From: Microvirga ossetica | GTDB taxonomy: Bacteria > Pseudomonadota > Alphaproteobacteria > Rhizobiales > Beijerinckiaceae | Length of the DNA: 64,000 bases | Direction of reading: 5' to 3' | Assembly: GCF_002741015.1 (NCBI RefSeq) | Contig: NZ_CP016617.1 | Span: 868,001 to 932,000 of the forward strand | Shown here: piece by piece, positions 35,755 through 44,251 of the stretch | Layout of the letters: every line of letters begins with the position of its first letter | Position numbering within the stretch: position 1 is the stretch's first letter | The notes under the pieces: model-generated | What the model saw: the letters and a program-made list of their open reading frames with translations, nothing else | The model's database searches: none | What the model was told of the DNA's origin: nothing | Translations under genes and position numbers: made by a program

Positions 35755-36414
35755 TTAGCGGGACACAAACGCGGCCTGGCGGGACCGCTCCCAACGGATG
35801 GGCTTATACGCCTTGCCCCTCAGCTTCGCGTCGCCCCAGATCGTGTCGAGATATCCCGCATCGGCGAGAATGATGGCGTCCAGCCGGGCCGCACGGTTGA
35901 TGTCCACATTCGCCTTGCCGGTCCGGAGGCGCTCGTCATCCCTCTTGGACAACTTGGTCACGAATGTCACGACAACGCCGGGCGCGCCCTCGACCTCGTA
36001 CGCGTTGAACAGGGCAAGGCCATCTGGCCTCACCTCGATGAGGTGCTCCTTGAACGCGAACCCGTTGTTCTGGGTGTGGGTCCTGATGTCGGCGAGGGTG
36101 GTCTCGCCGAAGACGAAGCCTGGAAAATCGGCGGGCTTGCCGTGAGCGCCTCCGCCCCACTTCGTCTCCGCGTAGACAATTTTCTGCGTCCCCGGATCTG
36201 CGGCAACAGAAAGCCTATTTCCGTCGGGCAGCTTCCATCGCCGTTCCTCGTGCGGATCCACGCTCTTGGAAGGCAGCGGCCGTGCATCGAGTCTGGAGGC
36301 GGACGAGATCTCGTCGCCGACCTTGATCCCCGAAAGGGATTGCGCCTGGGCACTGGTGCCGAAAAGCACGCCCGCAGCGACCGCGGCGATGGCCTTGAGA
36401 TCAAGTCGTCGCAT
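35755..36414 (-). CDS. Secreted hypothetical protein
   Basis: 219 residues with a clear signal peptide (MRRLDLKAIAAVAAGVLFG, cut near SAQAQS). The mature part repeats short beta-rich elements (GIKVGDEISSASRLD, DGNRLSVAADPGTQKIVYAE, FGETTLADIRTHT), which suggests a small beta fold. I do not recognise the family. The next gene on this strand is the L,D-transpeptidase, ~170 bases away, so an envelope role is possible. Confidence 0.7.
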   Translation of the reverse strand: MRRLDLKAIAAVAAGVLFGTSAQAQSLSGIKVGDEISSASRLDARPLPSKSVDPHEERRWKLPDGNRLSVAADPGTQKIVYAETKWGGGAHGKPADFPGFVFGETTLADIRTHTQNNGFAFKEHLIEVRPDGLALFNAYEVEGAPGVVVTFVTKLSKRDDERLRTGKANVDINRAARLDAIILADAGYLDTIWGDAKLRGKAYKPIRWERSRQAAFVSR

Positions 36415-36778
36415 AATGCCCCCGATGCTTGATTTTGGCGGGAAAGTAGAGACTTGGCCGCTTGTGCGTCAACCCATGCGGGCCGCCAGGAGCATCCATG
36501 GGCCCGACGGTGTCGCATCCATGCAACACTGTCCTATGCCGCGCAGAGGCGTGCCGCCGGTTCTACCGCCTCAGGTTAGCCAGGAGGGGGAGGTTGATCC
36601 CTTCGACGTTGAGCGCCTCATAGGTTGGGCAAGGGACAGCTCGAGTTCGCTAGCGGCGCAGGCGCAGACTAGGTTCAGCGAGGCTTATGCGTTATGCTGA
36701 ACGTCGTGAGCGGGATTGCAAACCCAGCAGACTCCGCGTAATCTATATCTAGTAGGCGCTATCCATTCGAGGTCCGAT
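36415..36778. other. Gap, no gene supported
   Basis: About 360 bases between divergent genes. A 59-residue frame from 36521 has low-complexity composition and no recognised resemblance. The last ~70 bases (TA-rich, around 36740-36760) may hold the promoter of the ImmA-like gene. Confidence 0.35.
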
Positions 36779-37399
36779 ATGTTGCGGCATGTCACGGATG
36801 AAGAGATTGAGCAGCGCGTGAAGGTTCTCCGAAGGGAGCTCGGTCTGGAGAACCAGAACCGTCCCGACATGATGGCTGTGATCGAAAAGCTTACGACCAG
36901 CTTTCGGCACTTTGCTTATCAGCGGATACCAGACTCCGAGATGCCCAATGGAGAGGCGCAATGGGATGCCAAAATGGGCGTCCTACGGATGCGTGAGAGT
37001 GTCGTCGGCGCAGTTCAGAGGGGTGATCCAAGAGCCCGCATGACCATCGCCAATGAGATTGGGCACTTCGCAATGAAGCACTCTGGTATCGGCAACAGGA
37101 GCACCGCCCAAACGCCCGCTGGACTGCTCTTGTTAGAGACCCGGAAAGAGGAGAGTGAGGCAAGACGTTTTGCTGCGATGTTCCTGGCTCCCAATTATCT
37201 CCTCAGTTCGACAGATACCGTTGACGATATTGTTGGCCGATTTGGAATCAGCTTTGAGGCCGCAATGATCCGCAAGGGCGAGTTTGATGCGTTTCAGCGC
37301 CGCGCCTCCGGGCAGCGGCGCGAGCTACCGTCTGTCGTCGTAGATTACCTGAAGGATGCACAGAGACGGGGTGTGAAGCTGCGGACGGAACTGAATTAG
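36779..37399 (+). CDS. ImmA/IrrE-family metallopeptidase-like protein with altered zinc motif
   Basis: 206 residues from the ATG at 36779, which has GAGG seven bases upstream. The fold matches ImmA/IrrE peptidases (RMTIANEIGHFAMKHSG, then EESEARRFAAMFLAPNYLL and VGRFGISFEAAMIR). The family's HExxH zinc motif reads NEIGH: the first His is replaced by Asn. The downstream Glu (EEXEARRFA) is kept. This may abolish protease activity or leave an inactive regulator. The usual partner, an XRE-type repressor, is not found next to it. Confidence 0.8.
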   Translation: MLRHVTDEEIEQRVKVLRRELGLENQNRPDMMAVIEKLTTSFRHFAYQRIPDSEMPNGEAQWDAKMGVLRMRESVVGAVQRGDPRARMTIANEIGHFAMKHSGIGNRSTAQTPAGLLLLETRKEESEARRFAAMFLAPNYLLSSTDTVDDIVGRFGISFEAAMIRKGEFDAFQRRASGQRRELPSVVVDYLKDAQRRGVKLRTELN

Positions 37400-37420
37400 G
37401 AGAGGCCAAGCGCGGTCCGG

Positions 37421-37912
37421 TTATGGCGACGTACGAGGCAACTGGTCAGTGGCGCCCGATCGAGCATCAAAGCGATCAAGGATCTGCCTCAAGCCAATGT
37501 CCGAAACGAGGCTTGCTGCCTTCCTAGAGTTGAACCATTTCGTCTCCCGCTCGCCTTGTTCAAGCCAGCGGTCCTTCTGATGGTCCACATGAAGCGGAAA
37601 GACCTCGACGACACACTGTACTTCACGCCCATCCCCAATCTTCTTGCTGTACTCAAAGGACCCTATGGCCTCAGGATGGACCTCCCCGACCAAGCCTGCC
37701 TCCTCGAATGCTTCACGGGCGGCACTGTCGTGCGGATCGAGTCCTCGGATCGGCCAGCCTTTGGGGATCATCCAGCGCTTGCGCCCGCGTGTGGTCACGA
37801 GCATGACCATCAAAGCCCCATCCCGGCTCCAGCGAAATGGCAGAGCTCCGTACTGGACGTAGCATCCCTTCACCCGCTTCGGACCCCTTCTGAGAAAAGT
37901 TAGCCACCTCAC
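37421..37912 (-). CDS. Nudix hydrolase, DIPP-like
   Basis: 163 residues with a Nudix box in the order GLDPHDSAAREAFEEAGLVG (~57-76). The REAFEEAG core is intact, while the first Glu of the consensus GX5E is Ser. The flanking RKRWMIPKGW and DGREVQCVVEVFPLHVD are typical of the DIPP/diphosphoinositol-type group, which hydrolyses diadenosine or inositol polyphosphates and polyphosphate. The start is a GTG at 37912. It sits next to a CYTH-CHAD gene with a second Nudix gene on the far side. Confidence 0.85.
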   Translation of the reverse strand: MRWLTFLRRGPKRVKGCYVQYGALPFRWSRDGALMVMLVTTRGRKRWMIPKGWPIRGLDPHDSAAREAFEEAGLVGEVHPEAIGSFEYSKKIGDGREVQCVVEVFPLHVDHQKDRWLEQGERETKWFNSRKAASLVSDIGLRQILDRFDARSGATDQLPRTSP

Positions 37913-38117
37913 TGCAACTCACTGCTCCGTCTCTTATGGAACTACCCTGTAGAGCTTGCGTTCCGATTTCCAGTAATCGGAGGCTTTGAGGCCAATGAGG
38001 AAGGGATCCAACACTCCTTACGAGATCAAACTCAAGCTGTAAGTCGAACCTGAAGTGCCGAGCGACGTGCTGATGCATGTGAGTCTCGGCTATTAGGGCC
38101 GCTCCCGTGGGGAACGA

Positions 38118-39707
38118 TCAGTTCCAGAAGGGCTTTGCCTGTTTGAACGTTTTCCAGATGGCCTCTAACTCGGCGTCAGCCAGACTGGTGGCCCGCGCTT
38201 GCCACCCGAGAATGAACCCCGATGCCCGTTCGGCATCGGCATCGTGCGTCGTTGCCAGCCCGCTCAAAAACTGCTTCGCGGTAACGGCGTCGTTGTGGGC
38301 GCCGAGAAGATCTTGCAACGTCGAGATCGTGCGAAGATAGGCCTTCACGTTCTGCCGGCGGCCGAACAGCCCACGATAGAACTCAGCCCCATAGCGCAGG
38401 TTCTTTAGGACGATGCGCAGATCGTGGCGGGCCTCGTCGGACAATTCCATCAGTTTCTTGCCCCGCTTCAGCGCGCGGTTTCTCAGCCGGTCAAGGGTTT
38501 GCTGGGCGAAGTCCGCCGCCGGAGCGGTCAATTGGGCTAGTTCCGGACCAGTCAGGGCATTGCGCCAGGTGCGGCGGGCCAGGAGGCTTTGCACTTTCAG
38601 AACGAACAGCATCGTATCGCGATCCTCAAGCCGCACACGTGCGTCTTCGTAGGCAGCAATCCGGCGCTCCTCGATCGCGGCGAGCAACGTGGTGCAGTTC
38701 TCTGGCCGATCGGGGTGCTCCAGCGGCCCACCCTCAGCCGTTTCGCGAAAGACATCGCATTCGCGCGCCGGACCGAGCGCAGAGGCGATTCGCTTTGCCT
38801 CTCCCCGGAGGAAATCGAATTCTGAGCAAGGCAGAGCCCGCTTGAACATCGCGAGCGCGGCCCGCATGCGCCGCAGGGCAACCCGCATCTGATGAATGGC
38901 AACCGGATCCTGCGCTCCTCTGAGGGCATCCCAGTTGGCCACGAAGTGCCATAGCGTGTTCGAGATCACCGCCTGCACAGCGTCATCAAGCGTCGCCGCC
39001 GGTGCGAACTGGATCGGACCGGCCTTGACGGCGGCGGCCGTCTCTTCGGAGACGGCGCGGAAACCGCGCTCTCCCTTGCTGACGAAGTCGAGCTGCAGAG
39101 GCAATTCTTCGGCAAGGCTCATCGCCAGGTCATACAAAGCAGGCTCATCGCCCGATTTCAGCTCCAGTTCGATTTCGGTCAGTGGCACACTCCGCCCGGC
39201 GACGGCAATGACGCCTTCATCGAACGCCACTTCGATCTGGGACTGGCCTCGCTCGACCAGGATCGTCCGTCGCTTGATGGTTGTCTCAAACTGCGCGGCG
39301 AGAGGACGATCCTCCACAAGAGCGATCAGCTCGCGTGCTGTGCCCTCGTTGAACAGCGTAAGGTCGGGGTAAAGACTCGGCGAGTGGACCTCAACGTCCT
39401 TTCGGGAGAACGGACCGTCGTCCATCTGAGCCGCTTTGACACCGAGGGTTGGGCGCGCGCGGCCCTTTCTGCGAATGCGGAGGACGATCCCATTCTTCCG
39501 CAGATCTCCCGATACGGTGTCGAAATAGGTCGAGCGCACATTCTCGGTGCGGGGGACCGACACCGATGCCACAACCTGCGAGGCCTGGGCTCGCTTGAGA
39601 CCGTCGCGATCAGTTCTGAACTTGACCTCGATTTCCCGGCTGTCGGAATCGGCCGCAGCTGCATCAGGGGTGGGCATACTGGCGACAGCGCTTGCGGGCC
39701 TGGTCAT
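38118..39707 (-). CDS. CYTH-CHAD domain protein (triphosphatase-like)
   Basis: 529 residues. The N-terminal CYTH domain (~20-230) has the ExExK signature in SREIEVKFRTD plus alternating charged strands (VVLRIRRKGRARP, SQIEVAFDEGVIAV, EIELELKSGD). The C-terminal CHAD domain (~250-510) is all helical with conserved His and Arg/Lys residues (AIHQMRVALRRMRAALAMF, DLRIVLKNLRYGAEFY). CYTH domains cleave inorganic triphosphate and CHAD domains bind polyphosphate, so a polyphosphate role is likely. Confidence 0.92.
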   Translation of the reverse strand: MTRPASAVASMPTPDAAAADSDSREIEVKFRTDRDGLKRAQASQVVASVSVPRTENVRSTYFDTVSGDLRKNGIVLRIRRKGRARPTLGVKAAQMDDGPFSRKDVEVHSPSLYPDLTLFNEGTARELIALVEDRPLAAQFETTIKRRTILVERGQSQIEVAFDEGVIAVAGRSVPLTEIELELKSGDEPALYDLAMSLAEELPLQLDFVSKGERGFRAVSEETAAAVKAGPIQFAPAATLDDAVQAVISNTLWHFVANWDALRGAQDPVAIHQMRVALRRMRAALAMFKRALPCSEFDFLRGEAKRIASALGPARECDVFRETAEGGPLEHPDRPENCTTLLAAIEERRIAAYEDARVRLEDRDTMLFVLKVQSLLARRTWRNALTGPELAQLTAPAADFAQQTLDRLRNRALKRGKKLMELSDEARHDLRIVLKNLRYGAEFYRGLFGRRQNVKAYLRTISTLQDLLGAHNDAVTAKQFLSGLATTHDADAERASGFILGWQARATSLADAELEAIWKTFKQAKPFWN

Positions 39708-39846
39708 GGAAACATTCCGTCATCGACAGCGGTGTAACCGCCACACATCGACAGAAGATGTCAGGGCGGTCCTGTGTTTATTCAACATTAAGACTGTGCG
39801 AGCAAGCCTGTCATATGACTGTTACGGATTTGGGGTATGAGGCCTC

Positions 39847-40332
39847 ATGCGTGCTCGGGAACAGCAACTGCGTCAGGTCGGCGCGCTCCCACTGCTTGTT
39901 AACCAAGACGGCGGCGTTGAGGTGTACGTTGTGACCGCACGGGGCAGCGGACGCTGGATCATTCCCAAAGGCAACCTCATTCCTGGCCTCGCGCCGCACG
40001 AGGCGGCCGCCCAGGAGGCCCTGGAAGAGGCCGGCTTGGTTGGCATGGCCGAGCCGCATTGCATCGGAACATTCGAGTTCAGCCGCCGTCGCCGCGGCCG
40101 CGAGACGCACTGCCTCGTGGACGTCTATCCACTCACGGTCAAGCTTCAGCTGCGCAAATGGGCCGAGGCAAGTCAGCGTTCGGTGCTTCGGTGTACCCTC
40201 GAGACGGCTTTGTCGCTGGTGGATTCCTCAAGCCTTGCATTCCTGATCGAGCAGCATTTATCTCCGCACCTGCAATCCGAGCATCCAAGGCAGGCTCGCC
40301 AACCCAGTTTCACGTCGCTTCACGCCTGTTGA
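39847..40332 (+). CDS. Nudix hydrolase, DIPP-like (second copy)
   Basis: 161 residues divergently transcribed from the CYTH-CHAD gene. The Nudix box is GLAPHEAAAQEALEEAGLVG, with the first Glu present but the second region QEALEEAG in place of REALEEAG. The flanking RWIIPKGNLIPG and RETHCLVDVYPL match the other Nudix protein at 37421-37912. The two are about equal in length and probably related by old duplication. It ends 13 bases into a convergent gene. Confidence 0.85.
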   Translation: MRAREQQLRQVGALPLLVNQDGGVEVYVVTARGSGRWIIPKGNLIPGLAPHEAAAQEALEEAGLVGMAEPHCIGTFEFSRRRRGRETHCLVDVYPLTVKLQLRKWAEASQRSVLRCTLETALSLVDSSSLAFLIEQHLSPHLQSEHPRQARQPSFTSLHAC

Positions 40333-40631
40333 GGCGGCGGTAGATCCGCTGGTTTCGACCTGTTCTTCTTTGCGCGCGGATTGGATGCCTTGCCTCTGGT
40401 CTTGGCGGCTCCCCTCGCTGGCCAACCGATCCGCTTGAGTTCGTCAGCTTCTGCGTTGAGGGTCACCAGCCCCTTCTCAACCGTCTCCAGGAGCGACCGC
40501 AATGAGGTGTCCGGGTTTCTTTGATCCACAACCTGCTTAAGGCTGCGAGCGAACTTCTCGCCGCGCTGGATGGCCTTTGCCGTTTCCGCGTGAAGGGTCC
40601 GGAAGGTGTTACGGTCTGACTTTGTCGCCAT
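40320..40631 (-). CDS. Small basic hypothetical protein
   Basis: 103 residues from the ATG at 40631. The N-terminal 60 residues are helical (LHAETAKAIQRGEKFARSLK, SLLETVEKGLVTLNAEADEL); the last 35 are Lys/Arg/Pro rich (KTRGKASNPRAKKNRSKPAD). Its 3' end overlaps the second Nudix gene convergently. It may bind nucleic acid or polyphosphate given the basic tail, but this is a guess. Confidence 0.5.
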   Translation of the reverse strand: MATKSDRNTFRTLHAETAKAIQRGEKFARSLKQVVDQRNPDTSLRSLLETVEKGLVTLNAEADELKRIGWPARGAAKTRGKASNPRAKKNRSKPADLPPPQQA

Positions 40632-40891
40632 GATAGAATTCCATGTATGCCAACGGCTGAGAAACAAGCGAGGAAACTGCTGTCAACTGTCCGGTATGAG
40701 CCCGTTCGGTAAAGTCTTGCCTGTCTCCTGCATCGTTTTGGTGGAATTCCTGCTCGAGTGAGGATGAGAGCCAAGGCTTCGTCCCTCGCCCCGGGCGATG
40801 CGTCGGCTCAAGAGTATCATGGATTGCGGCCGTGTTACGGCGGATCATCATGTTGAGCGGCTGCTCGAAAGTCTGACGATTCGGCATTTGG

Positions 40892-41284
40892 ATCGCTTCA
40901 TGGCGCGGCCTGGTCGCCACGATGAGCATCGAGGCGTCGACCTCGACCGCCGTGCTGCTGGCTTATCTCAAGCAGGTGCTGGTGCCCAAACTCCGGCAGG
41001 TGAAGCCGGATGCGATCCTGGTGATGGACAACCTGCGCCCGCACCATGCAACCGAAGTCATTGAGCTTCTCGCCCAGGCCGGGATCGGGGTGTTGTACCT
41101 GCCGCGCTACTCGCCTGAGTTCAACCCGATCGAGCCCGCCTGGGCCAAGGTGAAAGAGCGGCTCAAGGCGAAAGCGCCTCGCACTCTTGAAGCTTTGGAA
41201 GCCGAACTCAAACCCGCCCTCGACACCATCACCGCAAGGGATGCCCGAGGCTGGATCAGGCATGCCGGCTATGCCCTACACTGA
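40892..41284 (+). pseudogene. IS630-family transposase, C-terminal half
   Basis: A continuous frame reads LVATMSIEASTST, YLKQVLVPKLRQVKPDAILV, then MDNLRPHH, YLPRYSPEFNPIEPAWAKVK, which is the usual second half of IS630 DDE transposases with catalytic Asp (MDN) and Glu (NPIE). The N-terminal HTH part and first catalytic Asp are missing upstream, so it is truncated. The remaining frame is undamaged. Confidence 0.8.
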
Positions 41285-41439
41285 TCCCAAAAGCGCTTTA
41301 ACATTCAGTCCTGTTCGCCGAAGCGTATCCCGAACATTTGGAATATCCAGCATGAATGATCGTTGTAATGAAGTACCATGCAGGCTAGCTCTGGTGCGTA
41401 GCAGATCTCCTGGGCGGTGACACTCGTAGGCGGAGAAGA

Positions 41440-41633
41440 TCAGAAGGCAGCCGAAATGTTCGCCGCTCAGCCTGATGGCCCGAGTTGAGCAAGACCGGCG
41501 TCGTGGGCTATTGCCCTTTCAGCTCCGGGGCTAGGTCGGTGCCGGTCATACCGGGCATGAGGTGATCGGTGAGGATGAAGTCCGGCACAAGCCCATCCTC
41601 GATCACCGCCAGCATGCGCCTCTCTATCGAGGC
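41440..41633 (-). pseudogene. Response-regulator receiver domain remnant
   Basis: The minus strand reads MLAVIEDGLVPDFILTDHLM, then PGMTGTDLAPELKGQ before a stop, then TTPVLLNSGHQAE in frame. This is the middle of a stand-alone CheY-like receiver with its phosphorylated Asp (TDHLMPGMTG). The 5' part ends exactly where the IS end begins near 41634-41639, so the gene was cut by that insertion and later gained a stop. Confidence 0.65.
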
Positions 41634-41638
41634 GTGTC

Positions 41639-43086
41639 AGAACTCGTTAGACAAGTCTCTGATTGTCCTCATTAGAGATGTCACCTCCGGGGAGTGACTG
41701 CTGAGAGCTCAACCCACCTTGAACAGGCTCTTGCCTTGGCCGCGCCGCCGCGGGGCGCTGTTGCTCCGGCTCATGTCGAGCTCCTTCTGCCGCTCGGCAA
41801 TGTAGGCCAGAACCGGACCCAGCCGCTTGTTCTCGACGACCGCCGCCTGATCCACCTGCTGGCGTCGGTCAAAGGGCCTGTAGGGCAGCTCCAGGCCCTT
41901 GTGCTTGATGGCAAAGCGCCCATCCGGATAGTCGTAGACGGTCACCCGCTGGCGGGCGAGGGACAGCGTGATCGCGTTCGGCTCGAGAATGAACAGCACC
42001 TGGTCGTACTGCAGGGTCAGATTGCGCGAGACCGTCCGCTCCTCCCGCCAGGCGAACACGTCATCCAGCTCATCGTCCTCGCTGAGCGGGCGATGCAGGT
42101 CCTTGTCGCTGTAGGGCGCCTTGGCAAAGCGGCGGTTGAAGTCCGCCATGAATGCCGGCAGGAAGGCATTGCCCGCCTCAAGGGTCGAGATCCCAGCCAG
42201 TCGCATCTCCTTGACCAGGCGGTCCTGCAAGGTGCCGTTGGCGCGCTCGACGCGGCCTTTGGCTTGGGGCGAGTTGGCGCAGATGATGTCGATGTTGAGC
42301 TGATGCAGCGCCCGCCCGAACTGGGTCATGCCGTCACCGCCCACCGCTCCTTTGCCGTTGACGCGGAAGACGGCATGCTTGTCGGAGTAGAACGCCACCG
42401 GCTTGCCGTAGGCCTCCAGGTACTCCCGGGTCGATCGGAAATAATCAAAGGTCGACTCGGTCTCGACGAACTTCAGGTGCATCAGCCGGCTGGTGGCATC
42501 GTCAATGTAGACCAGAAGCGTGCAGGGTGGGCCGCGATCCTCGAACCAGTAGTGCTCGGAGCCGTCGATCTGGACGAGTTCGCCGACGCAGTCGCGCCGA
42601 TAGCGCGGCTGGTGCACCCCTTTGAGCTTCTGCCGGCGCTCCTGCCAGAGACCCGCCGCGATCATCCAGCGCCGGATCGTCTCGACACCCAGATCGATGC
42701 CGTGCCGCTCGGCGAGCTTCTCGCAGGCGAGCGTCGGGCCGAAATCGGCATAGTTGGCTGTGATCAGCGCCAGCACCTCGGTCCGCAGCGCCGCTGGGTA
42801 GGAGCGGTTGCTGGGCTTGCCGCGCCGGCGCGACACCAAGGCCGTGGGACCACCGGTCTGATAGGCCTTGAGTAATCGGAACACTTGGCGCCGTGTGATC
42901 CGCAGCAGTTGGGCAGCTTCGCGCACCGTAATTCGCTCCGCCACGACGTCCCGCAGAATGTGAACCCGATCGATCTCCGGCCGGCTCATCCCGATCACCG
43001 TCATCAGACCCAATCTCCCCAGCACCATCACCCAGGGAGAGTGACATTTGTAACGGGGAGAGGAGTGACCTTTCTAACGGGGTTCT
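41639..43086. mobile_element. ISNCY-type insertion sequence with doubled end motifs
   Basis: The ends are inverted copies beginning AGAAC: left AGAACTCGTTAGACAAGTC at 41639, right the complement of GACCTTTCTAACGGGGTTCT ending at 43086. Just inside, a second copy follows on each side (CATTAGAGATGTCACCTCC at 41670; complement of GTGACATTTGTAACGGGGAG at 43041-43060). One complete transposase gene is inside. Confidence 0.75.
41709..43004 (-). CDS. ISNCY-family (rve-type DDE) transposase
   Basis: 431 residues from the ATG at 43004. Two N-terminal helix-turn-helix segments (VAERITVREAAQLLRITRRQ and following) precede an rve-type integrase core: Asp in LVQIDGSEHYWFED, a second Asp in FYSDKHAVF, and the Glu in SPQAKGRVERANGTLQDRLV. 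The C-terminal ~120 residues are the family's beta-rich tail (RVTVYDYPDGRFAI). The gene is intact and may be active. Confidence 0.85.
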   Translation of the reverse strand: MTVIGMSRPEIDRVHILRDVVAERITVREAAQLLRITRRQVFRLLKAYQTGGPTALVSRRRGKPSNRSYPAALRTEVLALITANYADFGPTLACEKLAERHGIDLGVETIRRWMIAAGLWQERRQKLKGVHQPRYRRDCVGELVQIDGSEHYWFEDRGPPCTLLVYIDDATSRLMHLKFVETESTFDYFRSTREYLEAYGKPVAFYSDKHAVFRVNGKGAVGGDGMTQFGRALHQLNIDIICANSPQAKGRVERANGTLQDRLVKEMRLAGISTLEAGNAFLPAFMADFNRRFAKAPYSDKDLHRPLSEDDELDDVFAWREERTVSRNLTLQYDQVLFILEPNAITLSLARQRVTVYDYPDGRFAIKHKGLELPYRPFDRRQQVDQAAVVENKRLGPVLAYIAERQKELDMSRSNSAPRRRGQGKSLFKVG

Positions 43087-43131
43087 ACAAGGCGAATTCG
43101 TTGAACATTTTTTATGGAACTTAAAAGTGTG

Positions 43132-43146
43132 TTAGCCTTGGGCTAA
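43132..43146. repeat. Short perfect palindrome TTAGCC-TTG-GGCTAA
   Basis: Six-base arms around a 3-base spacer lie five bases beyond the stop of the MBL-fold gene on its downstream side. It could be a weak terminator hairpin for that gene (no clear T-run) or a protein site. Meaning uncertain. Confidence 0.35.
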
Positions 43147-43150
43147 TGCA

Positions 43151-44215
43151 TTATGCTCTTGCGATGGCGGTTCGGGTCATTTCTTCACGCGCCTCCGTCC
43201 AAACCAGTTCACCGCGATGAAGCATGGCGTTGACGTGAGCGTGAGTCTCGCTGAAGGCGAAGCTCAGTTGATGAGGATCAAGCGGGCGTGTGAAGAGCAC
43301 GGGAACCAAGTCGGCAACGGAGTGAGGCCTGATGCGACAGGCCTTCGCGACCCGAGCGCAGCGTTCCTCATGATGGTCCACTAGCTCCTGGCAGCGCACA
43401 TGCAGACCACGGAACGGCAGCTGGTGACCAGGAAGAACAAGTGCGTCGGCAGGAATCCGGTTCGTGATCATGTTCAGCGAGCGCAGGTAAAGACCGAGCG
43501 GGTCGCCGTCAGGATCGACTTCCCAAACGCTGATGTTGGGCGTGATTTTGGCGAGGACCTGGTCTGCTGGAAGAAAAATGTTGTCACTGGCACAGTACAG
43601 CATGAGCTGGTCGGGCGCATGGCCATCACCAAAGAGCACCTCGAACTCGCGACCGCCGATCAATAGAACCTGTTCTGCAACAACGCGTGTGAAGGTCGGC
43701 GGAAGGGGCGTCACCATCCGGAGATAGGCCTGGCCCCGGGTGGCAACGAGATCAGCTGTCTCAGGAGCCATGCCGTGGCCCAGGTAAAAATCGCGATAGG
43801 GCTTTGCTTCCTTCGCTTCCGGGCTGAGCGAGATGTTGAGGCAGCCGAGATAGCTGCTGAGGCTCGTCAGCAAAGGCAGGTTGAACTGCTCGCACAACCA
43901 GCCTGCAAGGCCGATATGATCGGGATGAAAGTGGGTGATAATCAGGCGCGTCAGCCGCCGTCCGGCAAGTGGCCCAGCAAGGAGCGCCTGCCAAGTTGAC
44001 CGGGTCGGATCATCTGCGATCCCAGTATCGAGTACCGCCCATCCGTCGCCGTCTTCGATGAGATAGATGTTGACGTGGTCGAGACGGAATGGGAGCAGGA
44101 TTCGGGTCCAAAGGATTCCCGGCGCGACTTCCCGCACTTGACCGATCTCAGGGGGCTCCGCAAACGGCAAAGTCAGGCCGAGTTCGGCGGAGAGCGGGGT
44201 TGAACTCTTAAGCAC
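43151..44215 (-). CDS. MBL-fold metallo-hydrolase
   Basis: 354 residues. The zinc-binding motif is intact: LIITHFHPDHIGLAG (HxHxDH, ~96), then His in FGDGHAPDQLMLY and the later GHQLPFRGLH. The Asp bridging residue is in FLPADQVLAKITP. The C-terminal ~100 residues form an extra domain seen in MBL hydrolases linked to acyl or lactone substrates (glyoxalase II- or lactonase-like group). It is separated from pntB by ~36 bases on the same strand, so it may be co-transcribed, but the physiological substrate is unknown. Confidence 0.85.
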   Translation of the reverse strand: MLKSSTPLSAELGLTLPFAEPPEIGQVREVAPGILWTRILLPFRLDHVNIYLIEDGDGWAVLDTGIADDPTRSTWQALLAGPLAGRRLTRLIITHFHPDHIGLAGWLCEQFNLPLLTSLSSYLGCLNISLSPEAKEAKPYRDFYLGHGMAPETADLVATRGQAYLRMVTPLPPTFTRVVAEQVLLIGGREFEVLFGDGHAPDQLMLYCASDNIFLPADQVLAKITPNISVWEVDPDGDPLGLYLRSLNMITNRIPADALVLPGHQLPFRGLHVRCQELVDHHEERCARVAKACRIRPHSVADLVPVLFTRPLDPHQLSFAFSETHAHVNAMLHRGELVWTEAREEMTRTAIARA

Positions 44216-44251
44216 CAGTTCTCAAGCTCCAGTCACTAAAGGATCATTAAT

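Noticed and set aside
41694..42875. A long plus-strand open frame inside the ISNCY element
   Set aside because: Shadow of the transposase gene on the other strand, which has recognisable catalytic motifs.
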